Shown here: one piece after another, positions 7,401 through 10,677 of the stretch
Layout: every line of letters begins with the position of its first letter
How positions within the stretch are numbered: the first letter of the stretch is position 1
Source: CAYIRQ01 sp964365905
Lineage (GTDB): Bacteria > Patescibacteriota > Gracilibacteria > Peribacterales > Peribacteraceae
Reading direction: 5' to 3'
DNA length: 10,677 nucleotides
Assembly (NCBI GenBank): GCA_964365905.1
Contig: CAYIRQ010000048.1
Span: forward strand, 1-10,677
Translations under genes and position numbers: made by a program
The notes under the pieces: generated by a model
The model's input: only the letters and a program-made list of their open reading frames with translations
Told to the model about the DNA's origin: nothing
Databases searched by the model: none

Positions 7401-8510
7401 AAAAAGCATCCTCTGGATGTCTGGATCCTCGCCGAAGTGCAGGACCTCGTGAACCGCATGACAGCCGAGCTCAATCGCTATGATCTCTCCGCAACCTGCG
7501 CGGAGCTCCATGAAACGATCGATCATCTCACGGATTGGTATGTGAGGCGATCACGGAGGCGGTTTGCGGGGAAGGAGGACAGCGGCACGTTAGCCGGCGA
7601 TTTAAATCGCCGGCTAACGCCGGATCGTCAGAGCGCCTTCGCCACCCTCCACTCCGTCCTCATCACCATTTCCAAGCTCCTCGCTCCCTTCTGCCCCTTC
7701 ATCACCGAAGCGATCTATCTCAATCTCACAGGGAGCGACCACGATTCCGTTCACCTCTCGGATTGGCCGGCGGTGCGCAACCTCACGAAGGAAGAGGAAG
7801 CATTCATGCAGAAAACCCGTCTTCTCCGCCGCATTGTTTCGCTCGGGATGCGTTTGCGAGCGGAAGCGAACATCAAAGTACGGCAACCACTTGCGCTCTG
7901 CACGATTGCGCTTCCACCGAAGTTAGCCGGCGGTTTAAACCGCCGGCTCACTGAAGAAGACCTCGAGATCCTGCAGGAGGAACTCAACATCAAGGAATGT
8001 CGGATGATCGCGGACGCGTCGCTCCTTGCGGAGCGCCGTGTCACGGTGAATGCACGCGCTCTTGGCCCGCGTGTGGGGGCGAAAGTGCAGGATATCATTC
8101 TCGCGGCAAAGGCAGGGGAGTTTGCCGAAGGCTCAGACGGGATGATCACGATTCTCGGGGAGAAACTCTCCCGCGAGGAAGCGGAAATCACCTGGCAGAG
8201 CATGGCAGGGAAGCACGTTGCGGCGGATCGGGGACTCGTGGTTGCTCTCGACGTCACCGTAAGCGCCGACCTCGCGCTCGAAGGTCAGGCGCGCGATCTC
8301 ATCCGCGCGATTCAGAAATTACGCAAAGACGCGGGGATGACGGTGGATCAGCTTGCGACGATTCAGATCGAAGGCGCGGATAGCGTCCTCAAAGCCCACG
8401 GCGACCGCATTCTCAGAGAAACGAAGGCTCAAGTCGGGACGGGGAAGCAGAAGCACGGAGGTATTGTGATCGAACTTGCGGGGAAGACGGTGAAAGTGGA
8501 CCTATTCTGA
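4407..8510 (+). CDS. ileS: Isoleucyl-tRNA synthetase with an embedded histidine-phosphatase domain and many repeat inserts
   Basis: Charges tRNA-Ile with isoleucine in the cytoplasm. 1367 residues against roughly 1030-1060 for the eukaryote-like IleRS type it resembles. Landmarks: YDGPPFATGLPHYGH with the HIGH-equivalent HYGH at 77-80, RRFGWDCHGLPIEN, editing (CP1) motif LAWTTTPWSLPGN, AISRNRYWGTPLPIW, PEVLDCWFESGSMPYAQ, AEGLDQTRGWFYTL, KMSKR at 901-905, and the anticodon-binding region DWYVRRSRRRF. The editing motif normally ending GEDD reads GEDS, with Ser391 at the usual catalytic Asp. A histidine-phosphatase domain occupies about 565-765. Repeat-derived inserts occur in loops at nt 4509-4592, 5231-5298, 6018-6045, 6230-6259, 6747-6770, 6881-6966, 7337-7398, 7589-7618 and 7922-7951; all keep the frame. 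Both synthetase signature motifs are intact, so the enzyme is probably active. Start ATG 4407 follows a TACACT box by 7 nt. Confidence 0.97.
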   Translation: MFDPVDPRQSFPGLERGILEYWRYEDTFKRSIRLRTKDRGQGTKEHPNSQFFPQGPSAIPNSYSFYDGPPFATGLPHYGHLLAGTIKDVIPRYQTMRGKRVERRFGWDCHGLPIENLVEKEHGIKSKKEIDAKGVKWFNDLCRGSVLRYTEEWRKTVERTGRWVDMDWDYRTMDPDYMESIWWVFQQLHEKGLIYEGHKPMHICPRCATPLSNFEVSSSYADRTDQSVIATFPLKDNPSTVLLAWTTTPWSLPGNFWLAVGPNIAYAKVRSASSTSLDAARDSAPTFAKATVGRQHDKVTYVLAEKLVEKVFQGKEYEILGSLKASDLLGKRYSPLFPYFVETVIPSTAKAEKPETYGDRVFKVVMNEKVEVSDEEGTGIVHLTSSTGEDSNAVATAEGVDVLPHIRIDGSFIEAVTDFVGLNAKPEGKDPMATDKRIIEYLKKAGRCFSSYTITHSYPHCWRCETPLLPYTTSSWFVAVEKIKEQLLKANSETYWVPEHLRDGRFGKWLAGARDWAISRNRYWGTPLPIWRSQNGEKSEIRNPKSENIVVIGSRDELMERVPGRITKVTVLRHGQSTGNIDQIYQGAEPGTDLTEEGRAQAEETAGSLAGGLNRRLTVRAIYTSPLSRTQQTAGILAKKLGAKVSTDDRLREVGFGTYEGKHVDFSDLAYVKARREHKFASGRPESIYHLAGMETWENVGERINEFLRETLPKHKGEHIVIVTHADPLQNIRHFFTEEDPFKLSHQPYPAFAKPYTFYFDHETGHQLDLHKETVDTISWGSDSGSGSDKRAFKRIPEVLDCWFESGSMPYAQNHFPFEGENGFGQLTINNSQLATESIVKCQLSTVGTPSGFPADFIAEGLDQTRGWFYTLMVLSTALFGKPAFKNCIVNGIVLAPDGKKMSKRLKNYPEPDSVMEKYGADAMRFTLMASPAVRGEDLRFSERAVEETLRRVLLPLWNAYCFFVTYANAAGWSLDTPRVRGATPAFAKASAGRRDDTKKHPLDVWILAEVQDLVNRMTAELNRYDLSATCAELHETIDHLTDWYVRRSRRRFAGKEDSGTLAGDLNRRLTPDRQSAFATLHSVLITISKLLAPFCPFITEAIYLNLTGSDHDSVHLSDWPAVRNLTKEEEAFMQKTRLLRRIVSLGMRLRAEANIKVRQPLALCTIALPPKLAGGLNRRLTEEDLEILQEELNIKECRMIADASLLAERRVTVNARALGPRVGAKVQDIILAAKAGEFAEGSDGMITILGEKLSREEAEITWQSMAGKHVAADRGLVVALDVTVSADLALEGQARDLIRAIQKLRKDAGMTVDQLATIQIEGADSVLKAHGDRILRETKAQVGTGKQKHGGIVIELAGKTVKVDLF
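4509..4543. repeat. Degenerate heptamer repeat (AGGACAA type, x5) in ileS
   Basis: Five contiguous heptamers: AGGACAA, AGGACAG, GGGACAA, GGGACTA, AGGAACA. They encode part of the extra segment between TFKRSI and YSFYDGPPF, where other IleRS proteins have about eight residues. Confidence 0.8.
4546..4592. repeat. Paired CAATTCC heptamer blocks in ileS
   Basis: CCAATTC occurs twice in tandem at 4546-4559, and CAATTCC (same unit, shifted) twice at 4579-4592, separated by about 19 bp holding a small CCCACAGGG-like inverted sequence. Both blocks are in the same N-terminal insertion as the AGGACAA repeats and encode Pro/Asn/Ser-rich residues. Confidence 0.75.
5231..5298. repeat. Hairpin element, copy A (coding, in ileS)
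   Basis: A GTCCC...GGGAC inverted repeat (5231-5252) is followed by CCCACC-TTCGCCAAGGCTAC-GGTGGG (5259-5284) and a TGACA tail (5294-5298). It encodes about 22 residues, including PTFAKATVGR, in the editing-domain region between AYAKV and VTYVLAEK where other IleRS have a short turn. It shares the core CTTCGCCAAGGCT-CGG-GGGCAGGC and the ATGACA tail with copy B at 7359-7398. Confidence 0.8.
6018..6045. repeat. Heptamer tandem repeat (AAATCCG x4) in ileS
   Basis: Four perfect AAATCCG units encoding KSEIRNPKSE in the loop after WGTPLPIWRSQNGE and before IVVIGSRDEL, just ahead of the embedded phosphatase domain. The frame is kept. Confidence 0.9.
6099..6701 (+). other. Histidine-phosphatase domain nested within IleRS
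   Basis: About residues 565-765 of the synthetase. It has the histidine phosphatase (phosphoglycerate mutase-like) core: VTVLRHGQSTGN with catalytic His574, YTSPLSRTQQTA supplying the second Arg, EVGFGTYEG supplying the acid, and VTHADPLQN with second catalytic His725. It sits between RYWGTPLPIW...DELMERVPG and LDLHKETVDTISW...RIPEVLDCWF, where ordinary IleRS has only a short loop ending in a D-L-H segment. All catalytic residues are kept, so phosphatase or phosphohydrolase activity is plausible, but the substrate is unknown. It is itself interrupted by a 30-bp palindromic element at 6230-6259. Confidence 0.9.
6230..6259. repeat. 30-bp coding palindrome, copy 1 (within phosphatase domain of ileS)
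   Basis: Perfect inverted repeat: left arm GTTAGCCGGCGGTTT, right arm AAACCGCCGGCTAAC. It encodes LAGGLNRRLT, placed between the helix ending AEETAGS and the strand VRAIYTSPLSR of the histidine phosphatase, a loop position. The 30-bp unit equals ten codons, so it can be added without a frameshift. Confidence 0.95.
6747..6770. repeat. Hexamer tandem repeat (GGTTCG x4) in ileS
   Basis: GGTTCG, GATTCG, GGTTCG, GGTTCG in tandem, encoding a Gly/Ser/Asp linker (GSDSGSGSD) between VDTISW and KRAFKRIPEVLDCWF. It lies immediately after the return from the phosphatase insertion and could act as a flexible linker. Confidence 0.85.
6843..6879. repeat. 37-bp near-perfect palindrome in ileS
   Basis: Left arm CAAAACCATTTTCCC and right arm GGGAAAATGGTTTTG around a TTCGAAG centre; symmetric except for one extra G. 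It encodes QNHFPFEGENGF, the segment right after GSMPYA. Other IleRS have a similar H-Y-P-F-E-N sequence here, so at least half may be ancestral coding sequence rather than an insert. Confidence 0.85.
6881..6966. repeat. Composite heptamer arrays plus hairpin in ileS
   Basis: Four ACAATTA-type heptamers (6881-6908; units ACAATTA, ACAATTA, ACAATTC, ACAGTTA), an 11-bp spacer, four AACTGTC-type heptamers (6920-6947; AATTGTC, AAATGTC, AACTGTC, AACTGTC), then a hairpin GGAACCCC-TTC-GGGGTTCC (6948-6966). Together they encode about 27 residues between FEGENGFG and the conserved FPADFIAEGLDQTRGW, absent from ordinary IleRS. Confidence 0.85.
7337..7398. repeat. Hairpin element, copy B (coding, in ileS)
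   Basis: GCCCCGC-GTGC-GCGGGGC (7337-7354) followed by CCAGCC-TTCGCCAAGGCTTC-GGCCGG (7359-7384) and GGATGACA (7391-7398). It encodes RVRGATPAFAKASAGRRDD between the helix-rich catalytic C-terminus and PLDVWILAEVQDLV. The peptide PAFAKASAGR parallels PTFAKATVGR from copy A, in the same reading phase. Confidence 0.85.
7589..7618. repeat. 30-bp coding palindrome, copy 2 (in ileS)
   Basis: Left arm GTTAGCCGGCGATTT, right arm AAATCGCCGGCTAAC; the flanking C and G extend perfect symmetry to 7588-7619. It encodes LAGDLNRRLT after RRRFAGKEDSGT in the anticodon-binding region. It differs from copy 1 by a matched G-to-A and C-to-T pair that keeps the palindrome. Confidence 0.95.
7922..7951. repeat. 30-bp coding palindrome, copy 3 (in ileS)
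   Basis: GGTTTAAACC-centred copy with one mismatch: the right arm ends GGCTCAC instead of GGCTAAC. The change is silent (CTA to CTC, both Leu). It encodes LAGGLNRRLT between ALPPK and EEDLEILQEELNIKE. Confidence 0.93.
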
Positions 8511-8533
8511 TTTCTTCTTCACCGGTCGCACGA

Positions 8534-8539
8534 TACTAT
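8534..8539 (+). promoter_or_regulatory. Possible -10 box of the tRNA transcription unit
   Basis: TACTAT in the gap after ileS, about 100 bp before tRNA-Arg. It is also followed by 7 nt and an ATG, but that frame ends after three codons (ATG CGC TCG TAG), so a promoter for the tRNAs is more likely than a gene start. No -35 is clear. Confidence 0.3.
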
Positions 8540-8557
8540 GTGCGCCATGCGCTCGTA

Positions 8558-8602
8558 GCTTCCACCTTCGCTCCGCATGTGCGGGGGCTACGGTGGACAA
8601 GC
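8558..8602. repeat. Hairpin element, copy C (intergenic)
   Basis: GCTT-CCACC-TTCGC (8558-8571) pairs with GC-TACGGTGG-ACAAGC (8587-8602), around a CCGCATGTGCGG centre. It has the same CCACCTTCGC / GCTACGGTGG arms as copy A. It lies between ileS and tRNA-Arg; it could fold in the tRNA precursor or weakly terminate ileS, but there is no T tract. Confidence 0.75.
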
Positions 8603-8643
8603 GGTGGGAGTCATAGATAGTCTTGCGATCTCTGTCAGCATCA

Positions 8644-8721
8644 GCGCCCGTAGCTCAGCCCGGATAGAGCATCAGCTTGCGGAGCTGGGGGTCGCAGGTT
8701 CGAATCCTGCCGGGCGCACCA
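8644..8721 (+). tRNA. tRNA-Arg (anticodon GCG)
   Basis: Full cloverleaf: acceptor GCGCCCG/CGGGCGC, D-arm GCTC/GAGC with a loop containing GGA (A20, an arginine identity base), anticodon stem TCAGC/GCTGG with loop TTGCGGA giving GCG at 34-36, five-base variable loop, T-arm GCAGG-TTCGAAT-CCTGC, discriminator A and encoded CCA. It reads CGC/CGU codons. Most bacteria use ACG (inosine) for this box, so GCG is notable. Confidence 0.95.
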
Positions 8722-8729
8722 TTCGACTC

Positions 8730-8746
8730 GCCCCGCTGCGTGGGGC
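8730..8746. repeat. Small GC hairpin between the tRNAs
   Basis: GCCCC-GCTGCGT-GGGGC. It resembles the GCCCCGC...GCGGGGC stems of elements B and D and may be a reduced member of that family. There is no T tract, so it is not a convincing terminator. Confidence 0.5.
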
Positions 8747-8796
8747 TCGCTCATGGCAAGCCATTGCTCCTTCGTTATCATCGTTGACACTCTTAT

Positions 8797-8871
8797 GCCG
8801 CCGTAGCTCAGCGGTAGAGCAACGGTATCGTAAACCGTGGGTCACCGGTTCAAATCCGGTCGGCGGCTCCA
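8797..8871 (+). tRNA. tRNA-Thr (anticodon CGT)
   Basis: Cloverleaf: acceptor GCCGCCG/CGGCGGC, D-arm GCTC-AGCGGTA-GAGC, anticodon stem ACGGT/ACCGT with loop ATCGTAA giving CGT at 34-36, variable loop GGGTC, T-arm ACCGG-TTCAAAT-CCGGT, discriminator T and encoded CCA. It reads ACG codons. It lies 75 bp after tRNA-Arg on the same strand and is probably cotranscribed. Confidence 0.95.
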
Positions 8872-8929
8872 CAATTGAATTCGAGCTGAGCGCAAGCCTT
8901 TCAGGCACAGCGCGAAGCCGAAGATATTG

Positions 8930-8969
8930 TGTCCTCCGAAGCCCCGCGCATGCGGGGCGAAGGAGGACA
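8930..8969. repeat. Hairpin element, copy D (intergenic, most complete)
   Basis: TGTCCTCC-GAA-GCCCCGC-GCAT-GCGGGGC-GAA-GGAGGACA: 40 bp, symmetric apart from the GAA/GAA internal mismatch. It shows the family plan clearly: outer TGTCC-N-CC / GG-N-GGACA arms, GAA internal loops, and a GC inner stem. It lies between tRNA-Thr and the Cys-rich protein gene. Confidence 0.9.
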
Positions 8970-9045
8970 GAACGACCTGAGATCCGACAGTACCATCAAC
9001 TGCCACCCGAACGAACATCCGATGCTTGCAGCGTTCTCTTCGTGC

Positions 9046-9051
9046 TACGAT
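9046..9051 (+). promoter_or_regulatory. Putative -10 box of the Cys-rich protein gene (leaderless)
   Basis: TACGAT followed by 7 nt (GGCTCCA) and ATG 9059, the same spacing as at ileS. A TTGCAG at 9026-9031 is a weak -35 candidate with a short 14-nt spacer. This spacing is the main reason for choosing ATG 9059 over ATG 9050. Confidence 0.45.
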
Positions 9052-9058
9052 GGCTCCA

Positions 9059-10450
9059 ATGCCATCCCGGAAGCTCCCGAAGCGAACGAAGAAGACGAAT
9101 GCGCGTCGTCGGTTAGCCGGCGATTTAAATCGCCGGCTAACTTTTGGACCTTCCGCCGTTGCCGTCCTCTTTCTCGTGGCTGTCAGCATGGGAACGATCG
9201 CGGGGTGGATGTTGGGGAAGGAGGGAATTCCGCTCGTCCCGCAGGCATACCTCCAGTCTCCTCCTGTCTTTGATATCTGCGGCTTCGCGACAAAAGCGGC
9301 TTGCCAAGCCGATCCGGCGTGTGCTCCCCCTCCCCCCAATGGTTACCCGGACAGCTGCTACTTTCATGCTCAAACATCGGAGTGGTGTTGCCCGGTGGGA
9401 TGCACGCTCGAGGAGATCTGCGGAAACATGCTCGTGGAGCGGAATGGAACGCTGCCGGATGAAGAGTGTGACAATGGCGGCGTATGCACGAGCGGAGGCG
9501 TCCCCAATTGCGATACGGTCGAGAATGCGAAGCGCTGCGTCGCGACGAATGGAACGTGTACCGCCCAGGATACCGGCGGCGCAGATAACTGCGATGCATC
9601 CTGCCAAAGCAAGATTGCCCAGTGCGGTAATGGTGCGTGCGAATCAGTGCTCGGGGAGACCTGCCTCAGCTGCGCTTCCGATTGCGCCTGCGGTTCCGGT
9701 CAGGCGTGCAATGCATCCGGACAGTGCGTTGCAGGCGGTGGTGGCGGTGGAGGAGCTGCCTGCGGCAATGGCACGGTGAATTCCGGCGAGCAGTGCGATG
9801 ACGGGAATACTGCGAATCTCGATGGATGTTCCTCAACGTGCGTCTGCGAAGCCTGCGGTGACGGGTACAAATGCGCAACGGAGCAGTGCGATGATGGCTG
9901 CATTTCCGCCGGCAACCCGCCGGGATGTGATGCTCTCCCTCTGAATAATTTGGATGGCTGCGACAGCGCATGCAAAAAGGAGGGGACATGCACGGATGGT
10001 CTCAAAACGCACGAGGAAAAAGGGATTGACTGTGGCGGTTCCCCGTGGCCCGGGGTTTCCTCCTGCATCCCGTGCGGTTGTTCCTCCAATGCCGACTGCA
10101 ACGATGGTGCGTACTGCACCGTGGACACGTGCGAGAGCGGCATTGTCGGTTGCACAAGTTCCAACGGAAAATGCTGCAAGTACACGCTCTTCAACGCGGA
10201 TACGGGAGGATCGAATACAGGTCCCTGCAACACCGATTACAAGAAGATCTGCGTCACCATCGGCAACTGCTCGTGCAACGAACTCACCGACCGCTGCGAA
10301 CTCTGCAAAAATTCTTCGGGAACGCCGTTCCCCTCGGATACCTTGTGCAAGACGACCAGTAATGCACTCTGCCAGGACCACGGCAATCCCACGGGCTGTT
10401 ATGAAAAGATTCCCCCAGGGGCGCAATGGTGCTGCCCGGGAAGGGAGTAG
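9059..10450 (+). CDS. Membrane-anchored, exported Cys-rich repeat protein
   Basis: 463 residues from ATG 9059. ATG 9050 is possible, but a TACGAT box overlaps it and neither has a Shine-Dalgarno. The basic N-terminus (MPSRKLPKRTKKTNARRR) is extended by a palindrome-encoded LAGDLNRRLT, then a hydrophobic segment at about 31-52 forms a signal anchor or uncleaved signal. The outside part is rich in Cys: CGNGACES...CASDCAC, a seven-Gly linker near 225-231, a DUF4215/Myxococcus-type disulfide repeat CGNGTVNSGEQCDDG (from 235), CTDGLKTHEEKGIDCGG, and CSSNADCNDGAYCTVDTC. Such repeats are known from exported proteins of myxobacteria and several candidate phyla, and are assumed to form disulfides outside the cell. 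No catalytic domain is seen; a surface or adhesion role is only a guess. It is followed after 14 bp by a prepilin-like frame. Confidence 0.85.
   Translation: MPSRKLPKRTKKTNARRRLAGDLNRRLTFGPSAVAVLFLVAVSMGTIAGWMLGKEGIPLVPQAYLQSPPVFDICGFATKAACQADPACAPPPPNGYPDSCYFHAQTSEWCCPVGCTLEEICGNMLVERNGTLPDEECDNGGVCTSGGVPNCDTVENAKRCVATNGTCTAQDTGGADNCDASCQSKIAQCGNGACESVLGETCLSCASDCACGSGQACNASGQCVAGGGGGGGAACGNGTVNSGEQCDDGNTANLDGCSSTCVCEACGDGYKCATEQCDDGCISAGNPPGCDALPLNNLDGCDSACKKEGTCTDGLKTHEEKGIDCGGSPWPGVSSCIPCGCSSNADCNDGAYCTVDTCESGIVGCTSSNGKCCKYTLFNADTGGSNTGPCNTDYKKICVTIGNCSCNELTDRCELCKNSSGTPFPSDTLCKTTSNALCQDHGNPTGCYEKIPPGAQWCCPGRE
9112..9141. repeat. 30-bp coding palindrome, copy 4 (in Cys-rich protein gene)
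   Basis: Identical in its 30 bp to copy 2: arms GTTAGCCGGCGATTT and AAATCGCCGGCTAAC. It encodes LAGDLNRRLT at residues 19-28, in the cytoplasmic basic stretch just before the membrane segment, in the same codon phase as the three ileS copies. Confidence 0.95.
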
Positions 10451-10464
10451 CCTCTTTCACTTCC

Positions 10465-10677
10465 ATGTTTTTGTTTACATACGATTGTTCCAAAAGGCTG
10501 CGTCAGATATCAGGAACTGATTGCCAGAATTCCACTGTCCACTGCCTGCCCCTCGAAGCCCGACCTGTCCGCCGAAGCTCGACGAGCGAAGGGGGAAGGG
10601 CGAAGTGGGGTCCATTGTCCATTGTCCATTGCAACCGTCCCGGCACGAGCCTTATTGAACTTCTGCTCTTCTCCGGA
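10465..10677 (+). CDS. Prepilin-like protein, N-terminus only (runs off right edge)
   Basis: An uninterrupted plus frame reaches the window end with RPGTSLIELLLFSG at 10636-10677. This matches the type IV prepilin / pseudopilin cleavage signature: Gly(-1), hydroxyl/small residue at +1, Glu at +5, then a hydrophobic helix. Such proteins are cut by prepilin peptidase and assembled in type IV pili or secretion pseudopili. The start is uncertain: ATG 10465 gives a leader of about 60 residues, unusually long, while TTG 10615 gives a normal short leader of ten residues starting inside a heptamer repeat. The candidate leader is made almost entirely of short repeats (heptamers at 10531-10544 and 10611-10631, hairpin copy E). 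The gene lies downstream of an exported Cys-rich protein, which fits a surface-structure locus. The family call rests on the short motif only. Confidence 0.6.
   Translation, partial: MFLFTYDCSKRLRQISGTDCQNSTVHCLPLEARPVRRSSTSEGGRAKWGPLSIVHCNRPGTSLIELLLFSG
10531..10544. repeat. Heptamer repeat (TCCACTG x2)
   Basis: Two tandem TCCACTG units, one substitution from the TCCATTG units 70 bp downstream. They fall in the long candidate leader of the prepilin-like frame. Confidence 0.75.
10566..10595. repeat. Hairpin element, copy E
   Basis: TGTCCGCC-GAA-GCTC-GAC-GAGC-GAA-GGGGG. It has the same plan as copy D: TGTCC-N-CC arm, GAA internal loops, inner GC stem, GG-N-GG arm, with the terminal GGACA degraded. 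It lies between two heptamer arrays. Confidence 0.75.
10611..10631. repeat. Heptamer tandem repeat (TCCATTG x3)
   Basis: Three perfect TCCATTG units, 21 bp or seven codons, encoding PLSIVHC just before the prepilin motif. It contains the TTG (10615) that is one candidate start for the prepilin-like gene. Confidence 0.9.

Noticed and set aside
4407..8510. ileS as two genes or a frameshifted fusion artefact
   Set aside because: One continuous frame keeps all synthetase and phosphatase motifs in order, and the synthetase resumes correctly after the inserted domain.
8547..8558. ATG at 8547 as a leaderless gene start
   Set aside because: The frame stops after three codons. The upstream TACTAT box more likely belongs to the tRNA unit.
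8889..8914. Hairpin GCGC..GCCT-TTC-AGGC..GCGC after tRNA-Thr as a terminator
   Set aside because: The stem is interrupted and no T tract follows, so it is not a supported rho-independent terminator.
8577..9116. Long plus-strand open frame across the tRNA region
   Set aside because: It runs through both tRNA genes and two hairpin elements; the translation has no recognisable features.
6230..9141. CRISPR array from regularly repeated palindromes
   Set aside because: Copies are separated by 333 to about 1300 bp of coding sequence, and there are no spacers or cas genes.
10520..10677. Minus-strand open frame at the right edge
   Set aside because: Its translation is repeat-derived with no motif, while the plus strand gives a clear prepilin signature over the same bases.

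Overview
This window looks like part of a small-genome bacterial chromosome of roughly 55% GC. It is most plausibly a Candidate Phyla Radiation (Patescibacteria) member, perhaps Peregrinibacteria/Peribacteria-like. The grounds are an IleRS of the eukaryote-like (HYGH) type, a cysteine-rich exported protein with a Myxococcus-type repeat, a prepilin-like N-terminus, absence of Shine-Dalgarno sequences, and a dense load of tiny repeats inside genes. TGA is used as a stop codon (ileS, the rel gene and the methyltransferase-like gene all end in TGA). The phylum assignment is inference.

Layout. Positions 1-3958 hold three closely spaced minus-strand genes, transcribed right to left: a long Rel/SpoT-type (p)ppGpp protein with an intact hydrolase centre and a degenerate synthetase domain (2024-3958), a putative SAM-methyltransferase-like protein (790-1977), and dihydropteroate synthase folP (1-748, cut by the window edge). 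A short unrecognised gene (4055-4333, minus) lies divergently from ileS. ileS (4407-8510, plus) encodes a 1367-residue isoleucyl-tRNA synthetase, about 320 residues longer than usual. It carries a whole histidine-phosphatase domain plus about ten short repeat-derived inserts. tRNA-Arg(GCG) and tRNA-Thr(CGT) follow, then a membrane-anchored Cys-rich protein (9059-10450). The start of a prepilin-like gene runs off the right edge.

The standout signal is a set of short repeat families that sit inside reading frames without breaking them. (1) A 30-bp perfect palindrome occurs in four copies, three in ileS and one in the Cys-rich protein gene. It is always in the same codon phase, encodes L-A-G-(G/D)-L-N-R-R-L-T, and shows a matched base change in both arms between copies. 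(2) Heptameric tandem repeats with at least eight different unit sequences occur in folP, ileS, the prepilin-like leader and the region before it. (3) Hairpins built on GAAGC...GCGAAGG flanked by CC/GG arms occur in five copies. The palindromes resemble in behaviour the Rickettsia palindromic elements (coding repeats inserted in protein loops), and the heptamers resemble cyanobacterial STRR repeats, but no sequence relation is claimed. One of the palindromes lies inside the phosphatase domain, which itself lies inside the synthetase.

Expression: no gene start here has a Shine-Dalgarno sequence. Four starts have a TAnnnT box 7 or 9 nt upstream of the ATG, which suggests leaderless or near-leaderless mRNAs.
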